Shown: positions 1 through 10,380, numbered from the stretch's first letter. The stretch: 64,000 nucleotides of DNA from Eurosta solidaginis (GCF_040869045.1 NC_090320.1:120041112-120105111), one strand, 5' to 3'. Numbers and translations: made by a program. The notes: generated from the sequence alone by a model not told the origin.

Positions 1-984
1 TCTCTACTACTGCCAACTTAATCTACTTCATTTTTACGTAAACCATATTTTGAATTTTGACATTTTTTAATAACTGTGGAATCATTTCACCTCAATCATC
101 CCAAGTAGTACACATCATCCAAGGAAAAATATAAAAGAATAACAAGCATTTATTTATTCTTTCGGTGCTGCAATATCCAATTGGCTTTCTGCATGTTTCC
201 TTGCTTAAATTTTTTCTCCAACCGCCTGAATTCGTTTATTCATATGCTCAAGTGAGATACGAATAAATTATTTTATATTTCACCATACCTCTCCATAGCT
301 AAGATCATATTTTCTTCGATTAAGTACGCTTCTTGTGCAAATTTTGCATTATCTTCTGCATGTTAGTGTTTTAGTTTTTAAGTACATTCACCCGGTATAC
401 TGCAAAAATATTCAGCATTGATCAAACTCCATGTAAATCTGGAGCTATAGCACTCAAGTTTACCTCTTTAGACCGCACTTGCTAGGTTTCCTCTAAAAAG
501 TTGTGATCTAAATATTTTTCCAGCTCAGGAGCACGTCAAATAGTTTTAGTGATTTGTTCTCGGTTTCCAATAACTCCAATTAACATACTACTGACTGTTA
601 GAAAGGAGTCAATAATTGTTTCTGGTGGAGTACCTGCAGATTTATTGAACTCAGCGGTGTCAGTTGCAGTGGCTGTAGTGCCACCTTCGCAAAGTGGGCC
701 CAATGTTTCAAGTTATGTCATGGTGAAGTAAACGAAGAGAATATATAATAAACATTGCAATAAAATGATGTCAACAACACCGACGTACACTAATGTTCAA
801 TGTTTTCATGCACGGAAAAGATATAGCAGCTGTTTTTTGTTATCAAGAGCTGCAAAACTAACGATGGCACTATCGATAATTTAATTTTAAGAAAACGATT
901 GATTTTTTCTGTCGAATGTTGGGAGTGGTATTAAACACCACAAATCACTAACACAAGATTGCGCATTGCACATGTAAACAAAAG
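1..984. other. Unassigned AT-rich sequence
   Basis: I see no coding region, RNA gene or recognisable transposon protein here. The longest open stretches are short, low-complexity and lack splice context. It is probably intergenic or intronic host DNA. Confidence 0.5.
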
Positions 985-1246
985 ATCAGCTGTTTTTTAT
1001 GGGCAATTTTTTACGTCTTTTTCCTTTAGCTCTTGTTTTTTCTTTCTTTCTTTCATTCGATAAAGCAGTCAAGTGTGACTTAGATGCGCAGAACGAAGCA
1101 ACTTTGAAGTCGTGAATGCGCAATCTTCTGTATGTGATTTGTGATCAAACACAAATCACCTGCCCAGACTGCGTATTCACGAGTTCAAAATTGCTTCGTT
1201 CTGCGAATCTACGTCAGAGTAGACCCTTGAGCGAACAGCTGATATG
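985..1246. repeat. Imperfect palindrome (hairpin-type repeat)
   Basis: Bases about 1080-1146 are nearly the reverse complement of about 1148-1222. Both arms contain GCAGAACGAAGCAA and a CACAAATCAC-type end, and they meet at a tiny loop near 1147. An outer pair, GATCAGCTGTT near 987 and its complement near 1234, extends the fold, with a pyrimidine-rich stretch unpaired on the left arm. This looks like a fold-back MITE or a palindromised repeat. Ends and target duplications are not certain. Confidence 0.5.
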
Positions 1247-1549
1247 CTGTTCTATAGTTTTTCATACAAAATACAAGATGTTTTTGTGTAAATTTCCTTT
1301 TATTTTAATGAATAATTGTTTAATTGAAATATTTTCAACCGTAAATGTATCGGTAAATGTATCGTTCTTATCGGTCAACTCTAATTTTAACATATGTAAA
1401 CACTGTTTGCCAAACGTTTTGTGTATTTTTGGGAAAAAAAAAGCAATCGCTACAAGTTGCGAAAAAACATTAAAAAGGCCGTGATTTGTTAAGGATAACG
1501 AGCTATTGGATTGAAAAAAGGGTAGGTAATTTTCTCAAATTTAAGTTTC

Positions 1550-2330
1550 CCAAACATTAAATGATTTTCTTATATCCAAAGTTATAGCACGCTTCCGACC
1601 AGAATTAAAGCTTTTAATTTCCAGTGTAACTTTGGATGCTGATAAATTTTCAAAACTCTTTGATGATGCGCCTATATTTCGTATACAAGATGAAATTGAA
1701 ACATGCCAAGAAGTTTTAAAAGATCGTGTTAAGCGTTTGGGCTCCAAAGATACGTGAACTTCCCATCATACCAGTGTATGCAAATCTACCAAGTGATATG
1801 CAAACAAACATTTTCGAACCTCCACCACCCAATGTTAGGAAAGTTGTGCTGGCTACAAATATCTCCGAAACTTAACTATAGAACAATTATACACTTTGGG
1901 TGCGCTCAATCACTATGGTGAACTAACAAAATTGGGTAGACGTATGGCCGAATTTCCAGTTGATCCAATGATGGGTAAAATGTGTTGGGTAGTGAGAAAT
2001 AGTTTGGAAAAATTGCATTCCGAGTTTGAAATGTAACTAATCAATGCGTATAAATTAGTTTGATTTCATACTCGGAATTCCATACATTGTAAACAGGATT
2101 ATTAAATTTGAATTCCGTAATTTTAGGTACAATATTCCGAAGAATTGGTATCAATTGCTGCAATGTTTTCTGTGAATAGCGCAACATTCTATGGTCTAAA
2201 AGATAAAATCATACATGTCGATATAGCTCGTAAGAACTTCAATCATATGCATGGTGATTATTTCAGTTTGTTGCAAGTCTATAATCAGTGGCTTGATACA
2301 GGTAGCTATACACTTTCATCATGGCGGTAC
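1550..2330 (+). pseudogene. DEAH-box splicing helicase (DHX16-like) pseudogene
   Basis: Translated blocks match the DEAH-box pre-mRNA-splicing ATPase DHX16/Prp2 in the correct order, but out of frame with each other. The first block reads ARFRPELKLLISS and continues through SKLFDDAPIFRI. A block near 1750-1870 contains [11 protein letters not shown] and [11 protein letters not shown] block near 1880-1990 contains [20 protein letters not shown] block at 2130-2300 contains KDKIIHVDIARKNFNHMHGD and LLQVYNQW. About 50 residues are missing after FRI and about 110 after the NISET block, so the SAT-to-TSLT core is broken. A gap with intron-like ends (TTTTAG before 2127) separates the last two blocks, so this is not a simple processed retrocopy. 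A duplicated and decayed genomic segment is more likely. The intact parental gene would drive spliceosome activation in the nucleus; this copy cannot encode an active helicase. Confidence 0.85.
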
Positions 2331-3002
2331 TACGCAGGTGGTGAAAGAATTTCTTGTATAGCGCATTGGCAGGTATTTATAACCCCTTATATAAATACAT
2401 AGTTTTTTGAATTTAAACTTTTAAATTTTTAGGAGCTGTTTCTGCAATTCCTTTTAAGGGATTAACCCCCGAGGATATGCTCCGAAAAGGATTGCAATTT
2501 GCCAAGTCAAAACATTTTAAGAAACTTCATCGAAAAAAAAAAAACAGGGGTCACAATCATAACAATGCCTTTGTACAACAATATGTCATTTGATCGAAAT
2601 CAATGCATATATTCTTTTGACTTGACACTTCTGTATTGGGTTGAATTCGCTTTGCCAACACCTTATCCTGACAAGTTCGCTATACATATTTTAGAGGGTT
2701 GTCTATCATACATTACTGCATTTGATTTCTACTACGATCGGAGTAAATTTTATTATACGTTTACACATAATAACTATAGAAGCCGCTACAGGAGGTTAAT
2801 CTTTATCACAAAGCCTTTATTGAACTCAATCTTTCGTACAAACTGCAAATTCCGAATGATCTCATTATTGCTTTATTGAATGCCTAGTGTAGTCAAAAAT
2901 CTGGTACGTTTTGTTTAATTGGTCGGATTTTAATATCAATGTAACAAATGGCAATCAAATTGCATAATACCAAATTGTGATTAGATTAAGTTTTTGTGTG
3001 AA
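2331..3002. other. Unassigned sequence after the helicase relic
   Basis: A short stretch (about 2369-2560) has a GT...AG intron-like gap (about 2370-2431) followed by an open run containing IPFKGLTPEDMLRKGLQF. That run looks protein-derived but I cannot name it. It may be a fused fragment of another gene. The rest is AT-rich with no supportable feature. Confidence 0.35.
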
Positions 3003-4950
3003 ATTGATATAATAAAGATAGATAGATAGATTGATATTTATTATTAATATGTTTACATATTTTTTGATTTCACAATAAATTTTAAATATCACAAATTCAT
3101 TTTCAATTCACAGACGTGTATGATATATATATATATTAAGTAATAAAAAGTAAAAAGTAATAAAAAATATTTTAGCCTCGAATAAGATCTATACATAGCC
3201 GTTTAAAATTCATAATATTATTCTCTCGTTTGATATAATCAGGTAACGAGTTAAATATGTTAAGGCCCTTATATAATAATGTGTTTTGGGCTGCAGTAGT
3301 CCGCTGTAATCCTAGTCGAAAGTCATTCGCATTCCGCACAGCATATTGGTGTGTATCTCTAACATACTGAATGCAACTTGTTAAATACATCGGCGCCCTG
3401 TTCTGTTTAATTTTAAAAATCATTATTAGTGTATTGAGCATCAGTTTTTGCTCAATATTTAGCCATTTCAATGTTTCAAGCATGTGACTTATTGGGGTGT
3501 ATTTGTGGCATTTTATTATTGATCTCATACATTTGTTTTGTAATTTCTGTATCCTTCCTATTTGTGATTGGTTACAAGATGTGTACAGAATTGTGGAACA
3601 GTATTCAAAATGTGGCTTTATGATTGTATTGTATATTTTTATTGCTGTTAAAGTGTCTAATTTATTTCGTATTCTTCTAAAGAAGTAAATCTTTTTTGCA
3701 GCTTTTTTACACAAATAGTCCACGTGATTGTTAAATTTGAGCTCATTGTCTATTATTACACCTAAGTATTTCATATTGGTTACTTGCTCAATACTAGTAT
3801 TATTTATCTCTAAATTTATTTCGCTATTTGTATTTATCACCATTACTTTTGTTTTCTGTTCATTTAATTTGAGCCTATTCATTTTAAGCCATTTCATAAT
3901 TTCATCTATATCACATTCTAACTTTCGTTTACATTCTTCCACTGTTTCTGCTTCTGTATATACCAATGTATCGTCTGCATACATTACCAATTTGGATTTT
4001 GATATCACTTTTTCTATATCATTTATGTAAATTATAAACAGAATTGCTCCCAGAAGAGATCCTTGGGGCACCCCTGTATTCACATATGAAAAACTTGATT
4101 TTGTGGATTTTATTTTTGTTTGCTGTCTACGATTTGTAAGGTATTCCTTAAACCAAAGTAGCTCTTTTCCTCTTATTCCATACATATACAGCTTTTTTAT
4201 TAGAATACCTCTGTCTATTGTTTCAAATGCTCTTTTAAAATGAAGAAATAGAGCTGCTATTATTGTTTTTCGTGGACGCTTCTTCCACTCACTTACGACG
4301 AAGTTTATTGCACTTTCACATGAATGATTCTTACGAAAACCGGACTGGTTTAGAGACAGTATATTATTAGTTTTGATTTTTCACAACACTTTCCATTATT
4401 TTTTCAAATGTCTTAAGAGTATTTATTGGACGAAACCCTTCACATTTTTTTGTTTTAGCAATTTTTTCAACTGGCACTACCAATGAGTCCTTCCATTCAT
4501 TTGGGAATACTCCGCTCATTAATGAATGATTTATTAACTTTGTTAAGAAAGGCCCAAGTACATTCCAGTTGTCCAAAACGATCTTTGGGCGCACATTATT
4601 CCAATCCTTTTTGTTCTTAAGTTTTTTACAAATTGCCTTTAGTTCGCAAATTTGTATTTCTTTAAAATGAAAGGTTTCAGGACAATGATCAATATTGTTA
4701 ATATATATTTCTTTATCAATTGACTGATCTATTAATTCTATGCTCTCAATGAAGTATTTATTGAGCTTACCAGCTATTTCATTTTCATCACTTATTTCTT
4801 CGTTTTTATAAATTATAGAGCTTATTTCTTTTACATCTTTGCTAAGTATTAAATTTTTAAGTATTCTCCACATTTCTTTTTGATTTGTTGCGCTATTGAT
4901 TTTTAGCTTAAAGTATTTATTTTTTTCCTTTATTATCTCTTGTTTGTATG
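3003..4950 (-). mobile_element. 5'-truncated CR1/L2-like non-LTR retrotransposon
   Basis: A minus-strand LINE runs from about 4950 down to about 3015. The 3' UTR follows the RT stop near 3172. The 3' tail is a short tetranucleotide run (GATA repeated, plus-strand 3017-3032) instead of poly(A), which is common in CR1/L2-type LINEs. The 5' side is lost exactly where the tRNA-like repeat begins at about 4951. The endonuclease domain is absent. Confidence 0.75.
3172..4935 (-). pseudogene. LINE reverse transcriptase (CR1/L2-like), inactivated
   Basis: Two overlapping open parts (4873-4367 and 4185-3172) and a bridging frame between them give a nearly continuous RT. Visible in order: the linker and RT start with RPINTLKTFEKIMES, QSGFRKNHSCESAIN, the motif-A region ALFLHFKRAFETID, the motif-B region GVPQGSLLGAILF, the catalytic MYADDTLVY, the thumb region YLGVIID, and a C-terminal segment ending KRLCIDLIRG. 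Motif A should carry an aspartate where His is found, so one of the metal ligands is lost. A frameshift near 4370 also separates the parts. The role of the family is target-primed reverse transcription of its own RNA. Family-level placement (CR1, L2 or relatives) is by motif style only. Confidence 0.8.
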
Positions 4951-5117
4951 TGTCTAAGCTTTGGGCAATTGAGGGCGAGCAGTTTAATAAGAGTTATAAA
5001 TGAGTAATTTTATGTGCTTGTAAGCGTATGAGTCGTGGCACAGTGGCTGACGTACCCGACCAAACGCCCGGGGTTGCGGGTTCAACTCCCACCAAGCATT
5101 CCTTTTTTTTTTTAATT
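4951..5117 (+). repeat. tRNA-like SINE candidate, copy 1
   Basis: This stretch is repeated almost exactly at 5758-5923. It contains an A-box-like TGGCACAGTGG and a B-box-like GGTTCAACTCC about 37 bases further on, then a run of T at 5103-5113 that could end Pol III transcription. The layout (leader, tRNA-like head, T run) fits a tRNA-derived SINE. I cannot name the family or parental tRNA. Confidence 0.55.
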
Positions 5118-5757
5118 TATAAATTATTATTATTAATGGACTGTATTGAGTTTATGGGGTTTTGATTTAATGTATTCCATTTATTGAGTTGGGTAGTTTT
5201 AGTGTTATTGGTGTATTTAAGTCATGGGAGGATGCATAGCATCAGTACACCTTTATTTATTTAATTTGGGGGCGAGCACTGGGGGGCTCTGAGGCTTCGC
5301 TCTACTGAGCCACCTCATCCTCTATTTGAAGAACCCTTCAAAATGTGATATGGAGGCGAGCACGGGACGGCTCTGAGGTATTGGCACCCCATTTTCTACA
5401 AGAAAAACCTCTATTTATTTAATTTGGGGCGAGAGTTGGGCACTCTGAGGTTTCGCTCTAATGAGCCACCTCATCTTCTATTTGAAGAACCCCTTCAAAG
5501 TGTGATATGGAGGCGAGCACTGGGCTCTGATGTATTAGCACACCATCCGAAGAACCTCGCTTTTAATTAAAAAACTCAAACTATGTCTTTAGAATATTTC
5601 ACTAACCAGTTGAGAATTACAAGCACACTCAATGGCTACTGAAACAAACGAACGAAAAATGTTCATAGTTTAAGTCGCTTAAACATACTCCCCCCTTAGA
5701 CGGCTTAGTCGTCTAATGAAACTTCCATACGAGCCAGTCATCCGGCTCGAAGGACCA
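5118..5757 (-). repeat. LTR-like block with internal direct repeats
   Basis: Between the two SINE-like copies lie two ~159-bp direct repeats starting near 5251 and 5410, sharing the phrases CTGAGCCACCTCATC and AAAGTGTGATATGGAGGCGA. On the minus strand a purine run (AAGGGGGGAG, 5696-5687) is followed at 5685 by TGTTTAAGCG, as at the junction of a polypurine tract and a 3' LTR. No retroelement protein is present, so this is at best an LTR fragment. Confidence 0.35.
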
Positions 5758-5923
5758 TGTCTAAGCTTTGGGCAATTGAGGGCGAGCAGTTTAATAAGAG
5801 TTATAAATGAGTAATTTTATGTGCTTGTAAGCGTATGAGTCGTGGCACAGTGGCTGACGTACCCGACCAAACGCCCGGGGTTGCGGGTTCAACTCCCACC
5901 AAGCATTCCTTTTTTTTTTTTTA
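5758..5923 (+). repeat. tRNA-like SINE candidate, copy 2
   Basis: This is a near-identical direct copy of 4951-5117, 807 bases downstream, with the same A-box-like and B-box-like sequences and T run. The pair either marks two insertions or a segmental duplication containing the LTR-like block. Confidence 0.55.
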
Positions 5924-6341
5924 ATTCAATGGGGATAAATCAGAAGTTAGCAGAGGTTGTGCAATATATTTAATTAACGACAAGAGATATTTTAATTTAA
6001 AATGAGGAAATTTTAAATTATTAAGAGATTTGTCGCATTAAAATATAAGGGGTGCTTTTAGCAAGTGTGCCCACTGTAGCTAACTACTGAGTTTTTCTTA
6101 TTTTGCTTTGCACATATACCGTACTGAGTTTTGCAATATGGGGTTATTGCTATATGTATATATATATATATATATACGAAATGGTATGTGCAATTTTAGT
6201 GGGAACTTGAGAAAATTTGGCGGGAAATGAGGATTATTGGCGGGAAATTCTAATCCTCGAAAATGAAAATTGCCTTGATTTTTCTCTTTTATGTATATTT
6301 TTCCGTGTTTAGGGTGTATTCAAATGTCATTTAATACTCAC
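5924..6341. other. Unassigned AT-rich sequence with TA microsatellite
   Basis: Apart from a (TA)n run near 6153-6175 I see no feature here. The donor-side intron of the candidate exon at 6342-6586 would begin at 6341 on the minus strand. Confidence 0.4.
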
Positions 6342-6586
6342 GGTTTTTTGGCAAATGGGTATTTTTTGTTTTTCCTGCGCTGGTTTCCCTAGTGGCGTCG
6401 AAGGACCACTGTTTAGGGAGCTGGAAGTACAAAATTTACCTGCTTTTATTTCTGCTGTGGGATGTAGCTGTGGTGGCGATGATGGTGGTTGTGATATGGC
6501 GCTTGGATGTTGCAGGCGGTTGAAGTTGGTGGCGGTGGCTCCTGAGCTGGATAATATGGCGTTCAGTTGGTCTGCAGCGGGTTCGG
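6342..6586 (-). CDS. Possible internal exon of an unknown gene
   Basis: On the minus strand a 245-base stretch is open in one frame. It is preceded by a pyrimidine-rich acceptor ending TTTTTAG (6587-6588) and followed by a consensus donor GTGAGT at 6341-6336. The peptide is rich in Ala, Ser, Pro, Thr and Gln, with segments such as EPAADQLNAILSSSG and SQPPSSPPQLHPTAEIKAG, resembling a disordered region of a nuclear or regulatory protein. No domain is recognisable and I found no partner exon in the window. It could be a host exon or part of a decayed transposon. The plus-strand ORF over the same bases (6355-6645) is most likely a shadow. Confidence 0.3.
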
Positions 6587-7241
6587 CTAAAAATTGTGTA
6601 AAAGCTAACTTATGCTTTATTTCTACTATTATAGCGGCCGTATAGATATTGCATATAACGTTGGTTCAAGCTAGCAAATAAGGCTGTTAACACTTAGGAC
6701 TTCACTTCGCATATAGCTTACTAGTCCAGATTCATCAAGAGTTATGCACCATAAAAAAAGTTATTAATGTTCAACGAGGATTCTTATACTGATTTTCACT
6801 TCAATAATTGCTTATTTTCCGTGATCACCTCACCAAATCAAATAAATAATATTATGCAGTGAAACTATTTCTTTTAATGTATTTTCTTTAAAAAGAGACT
6901 TTACAAATTTTTGTGTCACACCGAAATGGAGAAAATTTCGAATGAATAATAAAAAGAAGTGTCAAAACAATAATATAAATGTATGTATGTACGTACATAG
7001 TCACATCTGTCAACCCATTGTTGGGGTTGCCAGAGGGGTGAAATACGCTCGCGTGTTAGCGTAAAATACAAACATTTCAAATTCTTAAATTTAATAAATA
7101 TGTACGTAATATATGATATTACGTATTTGTACATGCAAATAATTCACGATGCATACTTATACGTAAAAGGTACATATGTAAAAAACTTCAATATAAAATT
7201 CAGCTAAATTCATTTAAATTCATGTTTAGGTTTTCTTAAGC
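6587..7241. other. Unassigned AT-rich sequence
   Basis: No supportable gene or repeat is visible. The sequence GTTGACAGATGTGAC on the complement of about 7003-7017, beside a GC-richer patch, may be a repeat edge but nothing confirms it. Confidence 0.4.
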
Positions 7242-7700
7242 CTAAGTTCTATTAAATAGAAGGGTTGGCTGTTGGCGACTACGACAGTCGCTCAAACAGT
7301 ATGTTTTACATATACTTTTATAAATTAACCATGAATTGGTATCGTCCATTACTCTCGCAGCTTGGTATGCTCTAATTTTATTTATTTTTAACTTTTTTAA
7401 CGTTGAGTTAAACCATTTGTTGCGACTTGAGCGATTTCTAATCGTTCTACTTCTCGTATTAGATACCACCAAATCTTGTATGCACTTTTCCAGAATAACA
7501 GTGTTTTCATTTACATCATATGCGTTACTATGTTTTAGGTTTTTGTTTAAAAGCATTCTATTAAATTCACGCTGGTTGTAGTGGAATTGTTCAATTACTT
7601 TGTACTTTGGTTTTATTACACTTTCGCGAGTAGGTTTTTCTATAACTATCGACTCATGATCTGATATTTTTTGAGAATGTTGCACTGTTACTCTCAGATT
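7242..7700 (-). pseudogene. LINE endonuclease C-terminal fragment
   Basis: The minus-strand frame contains ISDHESIVIE, the conserved SDH end of apurinic-like (EEP) LINE endonucleases. It continues through the linker to the RT, with RNKWFNSTLKKLKINKIRAY and WLIYKSICKTY, the usual basic helix before the RT domain. There is no RT after it, and the frame upstream of about 7685 is broken. It resembles the Jockey/CR1 group linker and may come from the same kind of LINE as the one at 3.0-4.95 kb. It is a non-functional fragment. Confidence 0.6.
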
Positions 7701-9082
7701 GTGTATATTCGTTAAAACATATCATTTTATGTAACTTTGAGGCTATAACTTTTAAGTTAATTTTAAATTTAAAAATTTCCCATACTTGTCTATATACATT
7801 ACCTCTGAATTAAATGCATATCTTTTAAAGATAGTAAACAAGAACAAAATACTAAATTTTAAAGAGAAACACTAAAAAACAGTTTCGTAGTCATATATAT
7901 AATACTCCTATATTGCTAATACAAAATGCTCGCAATGAGTTATCAGTTAAATCAAAACAATACAGCCTACAAAATTTTGGTGACTGCAGCAGCATATGTG
8001 TGACAAGAAATAATTTTAATTAAGGTACATTCGATTATTGAATACAAAAACTAAAACATTTAAACTGCAATATATTGGTTCTCTGATATTTATGAGAGCA
8101 CCTAGCCTGAAGTAGCAATATATGAGTATTACATATATGGTAGTCAATAAAGTTTGGGACAATAGTTTGAGGCTGATAAAACATTGACGCGTTACTTGAC
8201 ATTTACTACAATGGCACAGAAATGTTACTCGCAAATAATTTATATGGTCAATTCATTAGGTCTATTGTCTTATATACTATCTTTTTAAATACGACTCTGG
8301 TGAACACCACATTCTGTTGTAGATCGTATTTAAGTATATCCATAAGGAGGGTCATCTATAAAAAGCCTGTAAAAATCTAAATGTATGCCACCGCTTATCC
8401 TTATTAATGAAAATTCTTTCAATTTTTCAAAAATAAAAAAACAAAAATTATTTGGCAATAACTTAGTGCATCTGATGCACATAAGCTGCTGAATTGTAGT
8501 TTTTTATCCAAATTTTATATAATAAACAACAGCAAAGCAGATATGAGCGGTTTAAAATCGTAGCAAATATGAGGAATAGAAGACCTTGTGAATTACCTAA
8601 TAATTCATTGCAATCGTTTATTTACAAATATATTATTTTTTGTTCTTTCACATCAAATTATAAGCACACAATAATAATGCGCTAAAATGTTCACTAAATG
8701 GCCAAATTAAATCAAAAAAAATCAGCGTTGATAAAAGAATATTTTTAATTAAAAAAATAATGAATGAAATAAACTAATTAAAAATGTGATGTAGTTATAT
8801 ATTAATATAATTTCAAAATAAATAAAGTCATCTATTATTAAAAGTCTGATCAACTAATGTATGAAAAAAGCTTAAAACTTAAGTTATTTCTAATTAACAA
8901 AATGCTTGTGAACTGTTTTAATGACTAGAATTAACGTAGTACCTGAGTAATATACAAATTATAAAAGATTCAATTTTTCAACTTGCTTATTTCAATATAA
9001 AATGGAAATGAAACTAAAACAATTTTGTTTTTTGTTCTATTTTTAAATGGATTACATCGGTGAGTATCATTTTACTAACATT
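7701..9082. other. Unassigned AT-rich sequence
   Basis: About 1.4 kb of very AT-rich DNA without open frames of note, transposon motifs or structured repeats that I could recognise. It may be intronic to the CHIP gene downstream. Confidence 0.45.
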
Positions 9083-9346
9083 AGGGTAAAAATGCGACTA
9101 GTCTGTATTTGAGTCCTTATTGGGCCGAAAAGGGACTACTCTCATATGTTCCCATATGGGTACAAAGGGGATTGGTCCTATCAATCCCTTTCGGGTATAA
9201 ATGGGTACAATTAATCTCTTCATAGGACATGCTCAAACAAAAGGGAACAGTTCAACTCATACAAAGAGATCAAAACTAGCATTGGTCGCATACTCCCTTG
9301 CGACTCATCCCGGACTCATCCTAGACTAATCGCATTTTTTGCAGGG
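9083..9346. mobile_element. MITE with imperfect terminal inverted repeats
   Basis: The left end (from about 9083) reads AGGGTAAAAATGCGACTAGT. The reverse complement of the right end (to about 9346) reads CCCTGCAAAAAATGCGATTA, and the inverted similarity continues to GAGTCC for about 35 bases. The 264-bp interior has no coding capacity. This is the form of a non-autonomous DNA transposon. The superfamily cannot be set because a clean target-site duplication is not visible. Confidence 0.5.
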
Positions 9347-9651
9347 ATAGTTTCTACTTGTTTACAATTGTCTACTTTTTAGCGCTTCTCAGATGTACAT
9401 ATGTGAGTTTGTAGTTTACCGTCTCCCGCACACACATAAGCGTATAAGTAAATTCATCTGTGTGTGACATCTCATCTCTCGCTGCCTTGTATGTAAATGT
9501 TGCTCGTCGGAATGTGTACATATGTGTAGACGCAATTATTGATTCGTTTATATAGATACATAATGATTGAATTATTGATGTGAATTCACGTCACTGCTTA
9601 GCATCGGCCTGGAGATGGCAGCACTCCTCAGTTTTGCTAATATTCGTAACA
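9347..9651 (-). mobile_element. Fragment of a gypsy LTR (same family as 30.2/36.3 kb)
   Basis: On the minus strand, starting at 9651, the sequence begins TGTTACGAATATTAGCAAAA and follows the LTRs at 30238 and 36349 for about 140 bases, including CAGTGACG..GAATTCACATCAATAATTCA and GCGTCTACACATATGTAC. It then diverges to a different GC-richer subfamily sequence. The bases just outside the TG end read ATAT, the same four bases that flank the full element at 30.2-36.9 kb. No internal region accompanies it. Confidence 0.7.
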
Positions 9652-9876
9652 ATATATTATTGAACATTACAATTTAATTTCAGAAAATAAAAATAAGAAA
9701 TATGAGCAGAAATATGATCTTATACTGGCGGAATGCATCAGATTCTGCTCAGCATGATTTCGGAATGCAGTGGATTCCAATCTTGCTATGTTGTTATTAT
9801 GTTTCTATCGCAGCATGTTTGCGAAATTTCGGTTTAGCAAGTGTATTAATACATCTTATTTCATTCTTTTTTCCAG

Positions 9877-10119
9877 AAGAGGGACATTCCAGATTATCTA
9901 TGTGGCAAAATTAGTTTCGAAATTCTCACCGATCCGGTTATAACTCCATCCGGTATAACATATGAGCGTAAAGATATTGAAGAGCATCTGCAGCGAGTGG
10001 GCCACTTTGATCCAGTAACTAGGGTCAAATTGACACAAGATCAACTCATACCAAATTTTTCAATGAAGGAAGTAGTCGACTCATACATTGCTGAAAACGA
10101 ATGGGCCTTAGATTTCTAA
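9877..10119 (+). CDS. STUB1: STUB1/CHIP terminal exon, U-box domain
   Basis: This exon encodes the C-terminal 80 residues of the chaperone-associated E3 ubiquitin ligase CHIP. It begins [17 protein letters not shown], contains [37 protein letters not shown] and [12 protein letters not shown], and ends at a TAA (10117-10119). That is the complete U-box, the E2-binding fold that ubiquitinates Hsp70/Hsp90 clients in the cytosol. The acceptor is pyrimidine-rich, ending TTTTTTCCAG at 9876, so the exon start is a splice junction, not a methionine. There are no frameshifts or stops, unlike every transposon gene nearby, which argues for purifying selection. The N-terminal TPR and helical hairpin exons are not in the preceding sequence I could read, so the upstream intron must be long or the exon is an isolated duplicate. 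The preceding small ORF starting at 9702 is not CHIP sequence. Confidence 0.9.
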   Translation, partial: KRDIPDYLCGKISFEILTDPVITPSGITYERKDIEEHLQRVGHFDPVTRVKLTQDQLIPNFSMKEVVDSYIAENEWALDF

Positions 10120-10374
10120 AGGAATATACAAAAGATGACGTATTGCAACAATAGCATATATTGGCTTGAGCTTGAAGTGCTATTAGATATTGAAAGTGTG
10201 CATACAAGTTCTAATGCTAACAACATGTTTCCAGAATTACTATAACTATAGTAGCATTTCAGCATTTCATGTTAAAGCCAGCGTTGCCACTTAATCAATA
10301 TTTTTATTAAATATATATTGCTAGTTTTTGAGTTGCTCCGTCAGGACTTTATACTAAGTATACAAAAATATCTG

Positions 10375-10380
10375 AATAAA
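10375..10380 (+). promoter_or_regulatory. Poly(A) signal for the STUB1 transcript
   Basis: An AATAAA hexamer lies 256 bases after the CHIP stop codon in AT-rich 3' UTR-like DNA. It is the first canonical hexamer downstream, so the 3' UTR would be about 270-290 bases. Confidence 0.55.

Noticed and set aside
1116..1484. A 122-residue plus-strand ORF
   Set aside because: It overlaps the palindrome and AT-rich DNA, with no domain or codon-like signal.
5027..5097. A functional tRNA gene
   Set aside because: The A-box and B-box are present but acceptor and D-arm pairing is poor, and the sequence is duplicated with flanking repeat sequence, so a SINE is more likely.
9702..9914. A 70-residue ORF as the start of the CHIP protein
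   Set aside because: The frame and sequence do not match CHIP; the real coding frame begins at the splice acceptor at 9877.
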